The translations under genes were made by a program, and so were the position numbers. 64,000 nt of DNA from Clytia hemisphaerica. Its lineage: Eukaryota > Cnidaria > Hydrozoa > Leptothecata > Clytiidae. The stretch's first letter is position 1. Every line of letters starts with the position of its first letter. The stretch lies in contig CACVBU010000743.1 in the NCBI GenBank assembly GCA_902728285.1, positions 901,068-965,067 of the forward strand. The letters run 5' to 3'. Of the stretch, positions 23,486 to 35,319 are shown in pieces. The notes below the pieces were generated by a model. That model was given only the letters and a program-made list of their open reading frames with translations, had not been told where the DNA came from and ran no database searches.

Positions 23486-25003
23486 CTTAAAGGTTGTGTT
23501 TTTAAATAAGAGTGATATCGTTTGCTTACTCATCAATTTTAATTCACAAACTTTTTCACATTGCATTGATACGGATGTGGAGCAAGATTGGTCAGAAAGA
23601 GGAAAAGAAAATTATTTTTTTTTGTTTATATCAGCACAATATAACAATTGAGAGACACTGTCCTGATATGAAATATTTGTCTGATATGAAACGGAAACAC
23701 TTATGTAAAAAGAAAACCTTTAAGTTCACCAAAAAGTTTATAGGAGGCCTTATTAGTGAAAAGTAACTCTTAATTATTTTCCCTTAGAAGGTTTTTCGAA
23801 AAGTGGTACGGCTTTAGATTATCTTTCCAGAAAGTCAAAATTTCAAGTTCAAAAGTTCAAAAGATTTTGCTACCACACTCCACAAGAGGAAGAATTGTAT
23901 CTTTTATATTATGAGACATTTTATTCATTTTATTTTTTAACGTTTGGCATCTTTGCATCATCATCTTCGTATCAAAAGTTGTGAGAAAATGAAAATTTGA
24001 TTTTTTCCTCCTCGTTACGAGGAAGTTTGTGGTGAGATTTATGAACAAAGATAATTTAGTTTTATTTAGAGGCCGTGTTTCCCAGGAATTATCTTGTTAC
24101 ACGTTTTATTTTTTATTAGAACCCAGTTTATAAGAACATTGAGGCTGAAATTTGTCAAAAAATTAAGAACATCGTAAGAACATGCCCAGGCTCAGTTTTG
24201 AAAAAAATGATAAGAAACTGCAATTTTTTCCTCTTTTCAAGCAGTTTAAACGAAAATTAGGGATGGATTTTCGAAAATCGAGAGTCAAATATTGTTCAAA
24301 TTTTACCAATTTTAAGTGCTCTTTATTTTGCTTGATATTGTCGATTTAGAGTAGTCTGAAAAAATAAGAACGCATTTAAGAACATTTTAGGCTGAAAACT
24401 GCTAAAGATAATAAGCACATCCAGGCTCAGCCAAATTTTAGATGTTCTAATAAAAAATAAAACGTGTACATTTGATAAGAATTAAAATTCGTTAAAATTC
24501 AGGTACTTACAAAGTAAATGTAGCTGCTCAGCCAATTTTAAACATTACAGGCTGTGTTAAGTTCAACCAAGGCTTTATTTATGATGTCGACTATACCAAA
24601 GTGAGTGCTATAACTCCATTGACATATTTTTCTAGAACAATGAGACTCAAAAATGCCGAAAAATGAGACAAATTTAAGAATAATGTTGAGCCTTGATTGA
24701 CTGAATTTCAGACCAATCAAGTGTCAAAGTAGTAAAATAGGATATAAAGCCTTGAATATTGGCCCAAAAATGGGAACAGTTAAAGCGTTCCCGTTTCATA
24801 TCAGACACATATTTCATATCAGGATATCATATCATGTCTCGCTATTGTTATGTTATGCGGATATAAGCGAAAAAATGTTTTTCTTTTCCTCTTTCTGACC
24901 AATCTTGCTCCACATACGTGTCAATGCAATGTGAAAAAGCTTGTGAATTAAAATTGATTTAGTAAGCAAACTATATCACTCTTATTTAAAAACAATCTTT
25001 AAG
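23486..25003. repeat. Large inverted repeat, arms about 215 bp, with a nested element
   Basis: Sequence 23,486-23,700 recurs as its reverse complement at about 24,790-25,003. Matching landmarks are 'gtttttaaataagagtgata', 'cacattgcattgata/tgtcaatgcaatgtg', and the 'gatatgaaatat...gatatgaaacgg' end. The 1.1-kb spacer carries no transposase and contains an AAGAAC-family element at 24,096-24,469. The arms are diverged, so this is an old foldback. Confidence 0.7.
24096..24469. repeat. AAGAAC-family MITE with extended TIRs
   Basis: Left end gttacacgttttatttttta followed by 'ttagaac' is mirrored by 'gttctaataaaaaataaaac' plus 'gtgtac' at the right, about 27 bp of TIR. The interior has repeated 'aagaacatt...aggctga' words. 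It is nested in the 23,486-25,003 inverted repeat. Confidence 0.75.
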
Positions 25004-25444
25004 CGGAAAAAGTTCTTTTAGAAAAAGAGCGGGTCCGAATTTTTAACTAGTAATATTGTAACACAGCATCAGTGTCGAATTTTGTGTGGACTTTTCAATA
25101 AAATTGGAGACTTAAAATACTAGTATGGGCATTTGCTAATTTTTAATCCTTTAAATTGTTTTTCTCATGTAGGTGTGAAATATTGGTTGGATCAGCCAAA
25201 AATGAACATAGTATCAATTCGATCAAGTTTTTCAGTCACAAGGCACATTATTTTGGAAGATAAGTCATGAACAAAATTCAAGGTGAAAGGGTAATCTACC
25301 CTCCTCGTAATTAAGGAACGAACAAACTTGTGGATTAAGGTTAGTGCTTGTTTAAGTTCTATAAAATCATTATATTAAAGAAATTTTTCTTTTGTGGTGG
25401 TGATGTTGGAAATCATAATGTTTAAAATTTAAACTTTTTTGTTC

Positions 25445-25884
25445 TACTTTAAGGGCAGAAACTTTCGCGGGCAGAAACCTTCGCGTTTTTGGCATTTTTT
25501 CGCGAAAGTTTTTGCCAGGTAAGAAATTAAATTTCGCGAAAAATGAAATTTTCCTAAAAATCGCGAAAGTTTTAAAAGCCGAAGAGAGTCGATATTATCA
25601 ATATTATCGCAGTGACTAGGATTCGGAATGGGAAGAAGAAGTGCAAATAGTTAATTTTTCATTTATTAGCATATCACTCTTTCGATCGAAGAAAAAAATG
25701 AGATTTGAAATAATTTTCACTTTCCCTAGCCACTCGCGAAAGTTATTGTTACTAAAATTGAACATTAACAAAAAACCGCGAAAGTTTCTTCCGTAAATTT
25801 TCTTAAAAAAGTAAAAATCGCGAAACTTAAATCCGCGAAATTTCGCGACTTTTCGGTCCTGCGAAACTTTCTGCCCTTAAAGTA
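25445..25884. repeat. Foldback element with GGGCAGAAA ends, filled with CGCGAAA words
   Basis: The left end tactttaagggcagaaactt and right end (its reverse complement, aagtttctgcccttaaagta with one difference) frame an interior of repeated tcgcgaaagtt / aactttcgcg words. No ORF. The word layout is like 4,708-5,102. Confidence 0.8.
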
Positions 25885-27995
25885 CTTTGTTATTCTCCTG
25901 CAAACTTTTCTGCGCTTGAATTGAATCGTTAGTATGGTATGTATAAACTGAAGAGGCTTGTTCCTTTGTATTAAAATAATCCACTAATTGGGGACGAAAC
26001 AACCGGCGTTTCTACATTATTGGAACTTGAGATCAATCTGTATGTGACAGGAATATAATTCTAATACATTGATGAATGTTAATAAAATGTGAAGATTTCA
26101 AATGCAAAGTAGTGTTTCCTGAAATGAAGCTGCAGTAGGCATTTGCAAGATAGCATACAATGATCATTTGATCTTTTGACCACATGAACAATTCCCTTTA
26201 AAACAGAAACACAAACTCTCTCCATCACGAGAGATCTTTAAACCATAACAAAACATTATAAACTCATAACTAAACTCAAAATCTCAAGATCCAAAACTCC
26301 ATATATCATTCCCATAAAAATAACAATTAACTGCCAGGTTTTACTAACCTTGTGTGTTGAGATGCTCCAAGAGCTCCGGTACAAAAAATAAGGATTCTTT
26401 TTTAAGTACAATTTTTTTTGTGTCAGGCCGACACCTCTTATCCAGTAAAAAATAATTACTTCTTCAACCAAAAGTGTATTTTTAATTTTCACTGTTTCCA
26501 CTGTTTAAAAAACCAGGCGAAACAACGCTAGTTTGGTGTTTCGTAAAAAAAAATTTCGTTTCAATAGTTTGATTCAGGCGCGGCCTTCAGTTGTTTATGT
26601 GCGCAATGCGCATGCGTTTGTTTTCTGCTTTACTTTCAGTATTGGGAAAATTACGAAAGTCGTTTGCTATTCTGTTGAACGACAAACAACCCTATTCAGT
26701 TCTCTGCTGTTTCTATTGCTTGAGTAATTATGATTTAATGGCAAACCGAACGTTCTTTCGGCATAAAAAAACACACTTTCTGTATATCGAACTCTCTATT
26801 TTTTACTGCAACGCAGCTATCTCTTCGAATAAATTTTATTTTTCCCGCCATAATTATTTTTCGAACATTCGAATAAACTGTTTAACAGCATTGAACTGGC
26901 GTTTTGTTTGTTTTATCTTTTCTCACATTCGGTATTAACCATGTTTGCTTTTATTTTCTTTATTGTTTTCTATTTACTAATTCCTAAAGAGCGTCTTTTA
27001 AATATTCAACATTGTTTCTTATCGTGCACTGCATGCAGTACTGCTTTGATTGGATTCATGAATTGAAAATAATCTTTTGTTTACATTTTCGGTTGTCTGT
27101 ATTTGTATTTATTTTGAAATCAATTAATTTCGCAAAAAATAATTATACCTTGCTACATGAAATTAAATTTTACCAACTTTTTTATAATCTTCAGTTTTAT
27201 GAATGACATCCCCTCTCAAAAGAGTGATACCACTAAAAAATTTAAAAATTCTACTTTTCGGATTTTCACACGAAGAATATCCGCAATTGACCGCAATTTA
27301 TTTTTTCAAACTTTAAAGGAAAGTATTTTGTACGACATCGCGCGCATGAATTAGTAATGAAAGTGCCTGAAATAAGCTTTCTTCCTGGAAATGAACAAAA
27401 AATTTCGGATTCTGGAGTCAGTAGTACTTTCAATATGTGAAAATGAGGTTCAAAGCTGTTACATCATTTTTTCGAGTAGTCGGAAGACTTAAGTAATGTG
27501 TATATATTATGAGATTAGAAGATGCTGACAAATAAAACTGTTAAATTTCATATAAGGTAACCCTTAGCATAGATACAAGAAGCAAAGAATGGTGTTCTTA
27601 ATCTTTTGAGTTTGAAGCCTTAAAATATTCTTGGAATGTTCTTTTTCCGGCTTTTTCAGCATTATTCGACGTACTAAATCCCTTCTAGAGCCAACATCTT
27701 TAGTGTTTTCCTATTCAATCTTCTTATTTTTCGGCCTGGAAGGCCTTCTGGTTCTTATATGCTTTGCTCTTCTTATAAAGAATGTTTAGAGGGAGTGTTT
27801 GATTGTCAGAGGTTTTTGTAACAAGAGAAAGTGTTAGCAACGTAATTTTCTTCAAAATCTTTTTAGGGCTGGTCAACCCAAATGTTTTCTCCTACCTACA
27901 TATGACCCTCTTGAAGATGTTTTCACCTGAAAATTGACATATTTTTTTTTCCTTTCCCATGAATTATGGTTTTGATGAAAATACATTCGACAGAC
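25885..27995. other. Non-genic segment
   Basis: No convincing exon on either strand. The 115-codon ORF at 26,591-26,938 is rich in Phe, Tyr, Asn and Lys as expected from AT-rich noncoding DNA, without motif. A small GC-rich patch with 'gcgcaatgcgcatgcg' lies at about 26,600. Confidence 0.45.
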
Positions 27996-28154
27996 TACAG
28001 TTGACTTTCTCTAATTTGATCTTCATTGGGATAAAACTTTTAAAACTCGAATTACAGAGAGTAATTTAAACCACTTTTCAAGGGACCAACATTTTAGTTC
28101 GAATTACAGAAAGATTCGAATTATAGAGGTTCGAATTAGAGAGAGTTGACTGTA
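27996..28154. repeat. Pogo-like short TIR element
   Basis: Left tacagttgactttctctaat is mirrored at the right by 'attagagagagttgactgta' (28,135-28,154) with one or two mismatches. Internal 'ttcgaattacaga' words repeat. Similar 'attcgaac...ctctctgtaattcgaac' fragments occur near 59,150, 60,380-60,475 and 63,010-63,090. Ends resemble those of pogo/Tigger-type DNA transposons by memory; no transposase here. Confidence 0.6.
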
Positions 28155-28228
28155 TTTTCAACATACCCTTAACTAACCCTTGATCACGTCTTAAATTCAA
28201 TTACACAGGTCAAATCTCCGACCCTCTG

Positions 28229-28363
28229 TCAACAGACCATAACACTCGGAACTACTTCTCTCATCGTGTTTTGTAAGGCTTCGGTAACGAGCATTCCAAC
28301 GATGCCAGATGCTTTAATTCGAGAACCATTTTTGATCCACAAATCCAAATCAGATTGAAATGT
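28229..28363 (-). CDS. Possible terminal coding exon of an unidentified gene
   Basis: On the minus strand, 'tatttttcccaag' is followed by 45 codons ending at a stop: TFQSDLDLWIKNGSRIKASG, then a stretch finishing REVVPSVMVC. Residue balance is more protein-like than surrounding ORFs. No homologue recognised, and no partner exon was identified upstream (28,364-31,000). It may be chance. Confidence 0.2.
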   Translation of the reverse strand, partial: TFQSDLDLWIKNGSRIKASGIVGMLVTEALQNTMREVVPSVMVC

Positions 28364-29278
28364 CTTGGGAAAAATATAAAAATAATTGATAATTTTTTCA
28401 ACAAAAAAAATCCGTCTTGTAAAAACGGGTAAAAAAGTTTTTCTGTACGCTGGGGTCAATGGGTGGGCAATCCAGGAGACTCTTGAAAAAAAGGTCGAGG
28501 TAAGAATTGTTTTATGGCACAATACCCACTAAAACAACTACAATAGCGCACGATCGTTGAAGGACAAAAAAGATAAGGAAACTAAAATTACACAAATCTC
28601 TTCCCCTGATAAATTTATAATGGTCTAAAACCGCCTATGCCATGGTATGCTTGAAATGTCGTACTGAATGATTAATACATATTGATTTTCCCTACGAAGC
28701 ATTCGGATTCTGTTTCTCAAGATCAAATTATCGCCTCCCCCTGGGTTGAGCTGATGGTTGCAAAGAAAGGTCAGCCAAAATTTTTTGGACCTAAAGTTTT
28801 AATACAAAAATCTGACGACTTTTTAAATATCGTAGTAACTTGTGAGAAATCAATTTACGTGTCAACTTAATCATAACCGAACGTCTAATGGACGTTCTTA
28901 AAACGAATCGTCATAAGAAATTGTTTTTCACTTTAAAATGGTAGTGGTTATCACTTGAACTCTGTGATAAGTCGCAAATATCTCCCATTACATTTCACAG
29001 AAGATATTCGTTTCCTTCCTTCAATCACCGGGTTGAAAACCCGTTTCAAACCTCCATTTTGGTTTTTGTCTTGAACTTTTCTCTTCCAAAGATTTTCAAA
29101 AAATACCTATAAAGGCTACAGTTCTCCACTCGCTTCTAAACTTTCTTTTTGTTCCTGCGCCTAACTGTCTTTTTATGAGGCCCCCTTCTATTCACGCAAT
29201 CACGAAATTTTTATTCCAAAACCACGAATTCACGCATTTTTTTAAAGATTTTCCCGCATTCACAAGCCCATTCACGCT

Positions 29279-29542
29279 GGGCTCTTCCAGAAAAAATGCG
29301 TTCATGGGGGGTGGAGGATATAATATTATTTTTTTCATGAACTACCCCTGGACATTTTGATTTTTAACCCCATGGACATGGGTTATACCCCTGGACAAAC
29401 ATCAAATCAACCCCGTAGACACAAAAAATTACCCCTGGACATTGAATTTACCCCCTGGACATTGCATTTTTTTGGTATTTTTTCAATACCCCTAGACAAT
29501 TCATCCTCCACCACCATGAACGGATTTTTTCTGGAAGAGCCC
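29279..29542. repeat. Foldback element, GGGCTCTTCCAGAAAAAA ends, CCCCTGGACA words
   Basis: Arms of about 38 bp (gggctcttccagaaaaaatg, then 'cgttcatggggggtggagg') mirror each other with about three mismatches. The interior repeats 'tacccctggacatt' at least five times (29,344-29,500). Outer ends nearly match those of 56,537-56,807, so the two are one family. Confidence 0.85.
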
Positions 29543-29564
29543 ATTCACGAAAACGGCTGGGTTG

Positions 29565-29866
29565 CTCCCGGGGGTACTACCCTTGTCGACCGACGGGGGT
29601 GCTCCGCTGAAGTTCGAAAAATGGACCCTACGTGGGACTCGAAATTTGCGAAAAAAGTGACCCTAAATGGGACTTAAATTCCAAAATTTTCTCAAATTTT
29701 CTACTTTTTCCCCAAATCTTCCAAAATAATAGGCACCCTACGAGGGACTGATTTTTCTATTTTCGTGTTTTTGCGACCCTACCTGGGACTCGTGGAGGTT
29801 AAAAAAAGGTACCCTGACCAGCGGAGCATCCCCGTAACCCATCTTGCCCTAGTACCCCGGGTGGCT
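29565..29866. repeat. Foldback element with ACCCTACGTGGGACT words
   Basis: Left arm (ctcccgggggtactac...gggggtgctccgct) is the diverged inverse of the right arm (agcggagcatcccc...agtaccccgggtgg). The interior holds at least four 'accctacgtgggactcg'-type words in direct orientation. It lies about 20 bp from the end of the 29,279-29,542 element. No ORF. Confidence 0.7.
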
Positions 29867-30016
29867 CTTTAATGAACCAATCAAATTGCCTGATTACGGT
29901 CAGTCCCTATGAATCTGATTGAAGAAAAATGCACATTACTTTCAGCGTTATGTAATCCTCTTTGCTGAAATTCTTACAGAGAAATTTCTTTAGATAAAAT
30001 CCAAGACAGAGTGATG

Positions 30017-30343
30017 TCAAACCACGAGGGTTGTAATCGAACTCGGTCCCATGCTTCTGACAAACGGGTAATCTGAATCGACACCACTTAGTAATTGTAA
30101 CCTTTTTTTCTCATAAATATTATTTGTTATGTAAAGACTTAATTTGTTTTTTGTAACGCTGACGGGCGAATATTTCTTGGTACGGTAGTTATTCATTTCT
30201 TGGATAATCGGAAGAGCATGATAAAAGAACTCATCAGGAATCTCGGAAAGTAAAAATACCAGCCTGAGATATTCTACAATGGAAGAAGATTGAGTGTTTT
30301 TCAGTAGTTTACCGATTTTCCAGTCCGCATTTCTCGACAACAT
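30017..30343 (-). pseudogene. ORF fragment, possibly transposase-derived
   Basis: A 108-codon minus-strand ORF with a protein-like core, EYLRLVFLLSEIPDEFFYHA, then LPIIQEMN. This faintly recalls the 'ALAFLPPDEV..AFEAL' segment of MULE transposases, but no catalytic motif or zinc finger is visible. Another motif-free minus ORF lies at 30,681-31,007. Identity is a guess. Confidence 0.2.
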
Positions 30344-31534
30344 CGTAAATCGAGTATTGGTGGTTTCGTCAAAGACAATACTGGAAGAATAACCCTACCA
30401 TAACTACCTAACAACTAACTAATGAAAGGTAATTAATATTTTTCTTTTGTTCCCGTTTAGGTGGGTAGAGATTTCGTCGGAAATCTGTCGATCATTCAAG
30501 CACAATACAATCTGACGGTTATTCCTATCTCTGGCCGAATTTCAGTTACTCTTCATTTTCGCCCGTTTAAAACTGGGCATTTCCACCGTCTTAAGATTCA
30601 GCCGAATTTGAAGGACCTCGTTAAATTTCATCAGTTTTAAATCTAAAATGAAAGCCTGTCTTTAAGCACTGTTTAAGTAATCATAAATTGTCTTTACACG
30701 GTATGAAACGAATATTTTCTGCCCTGTTGATATTAGCGAGATTGTGTACCTGTGTTTTTTTTCTGCGGCGGACACGGTTAAGCTTCTGTGTTGTCTCGAT
30801 CCTGATCAACTGAGGATGACGGTAAACAAGCACATTAGCCGGCCTCGATTTTTCAATACAGAACTGTGGATTATTCGGAATTACTTCATTCACTTCCGAC
30901 CTAACTGTAGTTAAGGTTATTGCTGTGATTTTTCTTGCTTCGAATCTGCCCACCTTTTCATAACAAATAAAAACTCCTACACATAGACACAATCTACAAG
31001 GCGCCACATAACAGTTACATTTAAATCTCCATTAATTGTGTTACCGGTAGTATGGCTACGTAGCTCAATCTTTGCCGTTGTTTTGTATAAGATTCCCATT
31101 TTCGCACTAAGATTCTTGTCACTTTCGGAATCTTTCCGCTACTTTTCGGGATTTTTCGAGATAACCGGCATGAGATTGGAAAGGGTTTGTTTCTACGGAA
31201 AATCTTGTGTTTAACTCACGAAACTGCCTAACTTTCTGAAGCTTATTTTTCAACTACCCGAAGTCCTGCTCTTTTCCGCTAGAAAAGTGTTAAGTTCGGT
31301 TATGTATTTTTCTTTAGTTATTTTCAGATTTTCACCTTATTATGCACTTAGGCAAGGTCTTGACTAGAGTGTTTTGTAAAAGAAATTCATGAATTTATTC
31401 CTTCCTAAATATTTACCTAAGTTCATCTTTAAAAGAGCCGCCAGACTTTAAAAATTTGTATTACGATTCTTTAAACGTTGGCCCCTCAAAATGATAAGTT
31501 TACTAGAAAGACTCTCCGCAATTCGATCTTTCTC

Positions 31535-31738
31535 TACACGTTTTTTTATAAGAACATCTTGAATCTTTGAAACCTTCGGTTGTTCTAAACTTTTTGAGCT
31601 TTAATAAGCCTAAAAATTTACTTAACATGTTCATATATTCACCATTTTGTGAGTATTTTTGTAAAATGTTTTTAACTAAATGTTCTTAATATTTTGGCCG
31701 TCGAAGCCTTATGTTCTTGTTCTAAAAAGAACGTGTAA
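31535..31738. repeat. AAGAAC-family MITE
   Basis: Left 'tacacgtttttttataagaa' and right 'gttctaaaaagaacgtgtaa' form imperfect inverted ends. Internal words include 'gttcttaatattttggccgtcgaagcctt', split across 31,681-31,710. It sits just upstream of the candidate first exon at 31,994. Confidence 0.65.
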
Positions 31739-31993
31739 TTCGAATGAAAATGTTTTTGTCCTAAAAACCCGAATCAACGAGAATAACACGATAAGCACTA
31801 ATTTTTCCCCGGGAAATCATTTCTGTAAGTCTATCTGTCTTCGCAATAAACTGCGAAATCACATGAGGTCAAATCCATAATTAATTGCATGGGGCACATT
31901 ACTCTTATAAGCTTATTCATAATCAAACCTACATATCAGTTTTATTTTCAATACAGCTTAGTAAAGTACGAATAATTCTTTTTTGGTGTTAAA

Positions 31994-34900
31994 ATGAGGA
32001 TGAGAACACTTATTTCGAGTAAGCCAAATTTCGCGAAAACATGGAAAAAGCCAGCAAGTATAATCGAAGAAACGGTTGATTGTAACAATGTAGTTATGCA
32101 ACCTAAAGTTGCGTTTGTGGTAAGGAAGAAACATATTTAATTTTGAAGCGAGATAGATATGTTAAGTAGGTTTGCGACCGCAGTCGAGGTCGACCCAAAG
32201 GCTCTCTTTTCTCTAGCTATCTACCCGAAGGTAGGATTTCTCCACTTACTCTTAGGTGCCAAATAAACGGGGGGGTTGGAAAATTTTCGAAATTTTAATA
32301 AACGGGGGGTACCTAATTGCCGGGGGGGGTTGGAAATTGTACTTCTGAAACCCCAAAAATAAGGTAAATATAGGCTAAAATCAGGCTATTAAGAGCAAAA
32401 TAAGGGGCCTTCTCTTTGACAGCTGAAAATATTCTTAAGAATTAATAAACGTGGGGGTCCTTATAAGGTCCGGGGGGGGTTGGAAAATTTTCGAAAAATT
32501 AACAAGCGGGGGGGCCCGTTTATTTGGCACCTAAGAGTACCCTCCACCATCTTAGGAATCGTTGGTATGACCCGACTGCAACAACCTTGCGCACCGTAGC
32601 TAGCTGGATGCTCTCATTTCATACTAAAGACTTTTAATTTGATGATTCTGGCGTTGAAAAACCAGTACTGTATTTCAAAGTTTTGGCTGAAAAAAAATAT
32701 ATATTCTTTTGCCATTTTTACTGAGAAAATTGAAGGTCGCAATGAAGCTGCCTCTCATCATAAATCTGTATAAATGCGAACTCAAAACGGAAGTTTGATT
32801 TGCAAGAAATACAGAGGGATTCGATTCGTAGAAACAGTGTTGTAATTTTTCCAGTTGAAACGTTGAATTTTCGAACATAGATTTCGAATGCTGCAAACTC
32901 GAAATTCTAGAGGAAGGGGGGTTATGCTCTATGGATAATACTCTGGCGGCGACAGCTTTTTCAAAACATTTTAAAAACAATATATTTTGGCGTTATTTTC
33001 TTTCACTTGACTTGACGTCATCTTGCTTCAAATACGTATAAAAAACGGTGGCACTGAATCGTGGGGGACTTGTATATTATGACGCAAGGATCTCTTTTTA
33101 TAGCTTTATTTGTAACTCAAATTTCATGTTTCTGTTTGCGTGCGTGCTTGTAAGCCAAATGGGACCCCGGGCCCACAATTATATTCACAGTATATTGGTT
33201 GCTATGGTAACAAAGTAGCCCTATGCCGTAAAGGAAATCTGAAACACAAAAGAAACTGTTTACGTTTTATAAGAGATAATAGCTTGTCCAATATACTGCT
33301 TTATCTTATTAATGGGGCACGGGACTTCTAATTACCCCGTTGCACAAAACTTGTTTCATTAAAGTGCACAAATAGAATAATTAACGCGAATTACACGTTT
33401 CTTTTTTATAAGAACATAACGCTTCGACGGCCAAAATGTTAAGAACAAGTTAAGAACATTTTAAGGCTTTGTGGACTCGAAACACTCGATTTCTTAGGAA
33501 AATGGGTAAAAATGGTCAAAAATTGGCTAAAATAAGAACATGTTAAGAACATTTTAAGGCTCGAAACCTAAAAAGTTAATAACATCCAAAAGCTTCAACA
33601 TTTTTGGATGTTCTTCTAAAAAAACGTGTACACATAAGAAATATTTTTCACAATATTTTTCTTCCTTGTTGAGTTTTGATTCATAATATCTGTGACAACT
33701 TACCCAGTACGAACGTGAAAAGTTTTTTTCGAATTGCGCTAAAAGATGAAAAGAATACGGTATTTTTCTCGGAACAAGAAAAGTGTGCCATTATGGAAGG
33801 TTAGTCTCAAAGGACATAAATTTTGGACAATTTTAGCCTCTCAGTGTCGAGGAAGAGAGAGCTTTAAATCTTGTGTTCAGGGCCTAAAGAAGGTCACTGT
33901 AGTGTTTTGCTGTTTGACGGGTTGAGGAGGAGATCTAAATTGGAAAATCACTCAAAATATGTTTATCACAGAATTAAAGACTGCATAAATTACCGGCTCA
34001 GAGGTAGCCCGGGTGTACTTGCTTAATGATCATTGACTATAGAAAATGAATTTCGGGTCTTTCATTTTTCTTTTTCTTTTTTTTTTCAGAACATGATCTC
34101 ATCGGAATGTTCGTCTCATTTCATTGCTGCATACCACGATCTACAACAAAGTAGTTGGGAGCCCAGCATCAACGATCAACAAGCCAGCAAAGATGGTGAT
34201 GGTGCTATACGAAAACAAAGCAAAGATGAGGTCATCAACGGTGCAGTAATGATTAAAAACATCGAGAATATACCAGTCATTATCGGCGATTTAAAAACAA
34301 CCAATCAGAATCCACAACGTGAAGAGAGCACCGATGACGTATTTGACAGTGACGAAGATACTTCTAGTCGTAAAGACCAGCCTTTAGCTTCTTGCGATGT
34401 TCCTTCGTTTTGGAAGAAAGACATGCGAGATCGTCGAACGTCAATCAATGCCGATTTCCTATCCCCCATACGTATGGATCGATTAGATCGCTCACACAGG
34501 CGAGCGTCTTTGAACCCTGAAGGCTTTCAGGGATTGCGAGTGTTATCAGCTCAATTACAAGATCAACGCTCAAATGCGTCTAGTCGTAGTGAGAACTCAG
34601 TGATGGGATTTGATAGCGAGTACGGTGGCAGCCAATCAAATGACAGCAGTGACAATGAAAGCGAACCGGAAGACAAAATCGATTTCCAAAACATTACACC
34701 ACAATCGAACGCTCTGTTGCAACGTCGGCGCCGGTTAAGTGGCGTCGACCCACCACCGGATCCTAAAATGCTAACCGCCCATCAATCAAAGGTAGGAGCC
34801 CTGAAACCGCCCCTAACGAATCGACGAATGAGCGTAGATACCTATATGGGAATGAATGAAAAAACTGACAACAGTAGACCATCGCGTCGATTTTCAGTGA

Positions 34901-35319
34901 TGACTAAAAAGACGAATTTACCGAAAATCGAAACTGGTGGATATTTAGTGAACCAAAACACTTTGAAAACTGGCTCCGTTAGGCCAGTACCTGAACGGCG
35001 TAGTAGCGTCTCCCCTTCGAATTTTAACCATGATGCCCCAGTTAGAGACGTGCGTTTGAATAGACCAATAGACGGGCAACTTGTGCGCCGTGCTTCTAGA
35101 GTAATATCAAAGGTTGAACAAGACTTGATTGAGAAAGAATTAAAATTTCTGGGAATTACTAAAGACAAGAAAGACCCTTTGGCTGATATTCGAAAATGCC
35201 GTTATCTAAGAATTAACCATGACCCTAACAATGATGATAAATGCCCGTGTAATAAATGTGAAAAAGAAAGCGGCACCTTTTCGCCGAGATCTCGGTCACA
35301 TTCCGGTTCCACTTGCTGA
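31994..35319 (+). CDS. RRxS-rich disordered protein with C-terminal CPCNKCE module (paralogue 1)
   Basis: Main exon 34,091-35,319 follows a strong polypyrimidine acceptor (tttttttcag). A candidate first exon, 31,994-32,119, starts ATG with A at -3, stays open for 42 codons and ends GTG|gtaagg in phase 0, in frame with the main exon. Joined length is 451 aa; starting instead at the ATG at 34,093 gives 408 aa. No known family recognised. It is Ser/Asn/Asp/Arg-rich without TM or signal. Seven RR-x-S kinase-type sites lie at about residues 160, 182, 259, 290, 311, 347 and 378 (PKA/AGC consensus). The end has RRASRVISKVEQDLIEKE, then IRKCRYLR and CPCNKCEKE, a possible metal-binding Cys cluster (C...CxCxxC). 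Paralogue 2 lies 1.1 kb downstream in the same orientation and shares this C-terminal module. The intron holds foldbacks at 32,247 and 33,391. Scaffold or kinase-substrate role is inference. Confidence 0.7.
32247..32539. repeat. Foldback element with GGGGGGTTGG words
   Basis: Ends tactcttaggtgccaaataa followed by 'acggg' mirror each other. The interior has four 'aataaacggggggg' or 'ccggggggggttggaaa' blocks in direct orientation, all derived from the arm sequence. A related fragment 'aataaacggacccccgttt' lies near 54,575. It is located in the intron of paralogue 1. Confidence 0.8.
33391..33632. repeat. AAGAAC-family MITE in the paralogue 1 intron
   Basis: Left 'ttacacgtttcttttttata' plus 'agaac' and right 'gttcttctaaaaaaacgtgt' are inverted copies. 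The inside contains 'cgacggccaaaatgttaaga' and twice 'gttaagaacattttaaggct', the family hallmark words. Confidence 0.8.

Noticed and set aside
26591-26938. 115-codon ORF on the plus strand
   Set aside because: Composition (Phe, Tyr, Asn, Ser) matches random AT-rich sequence, no motif, no splice context.
34033-34092. Upstream ATG at 34,033 as start of paralogue 1
   Set aside because: The 20 extra residues (MTIENEF...FFFQN) are translated from the polypyrimidine tract and acceptor of an intron.
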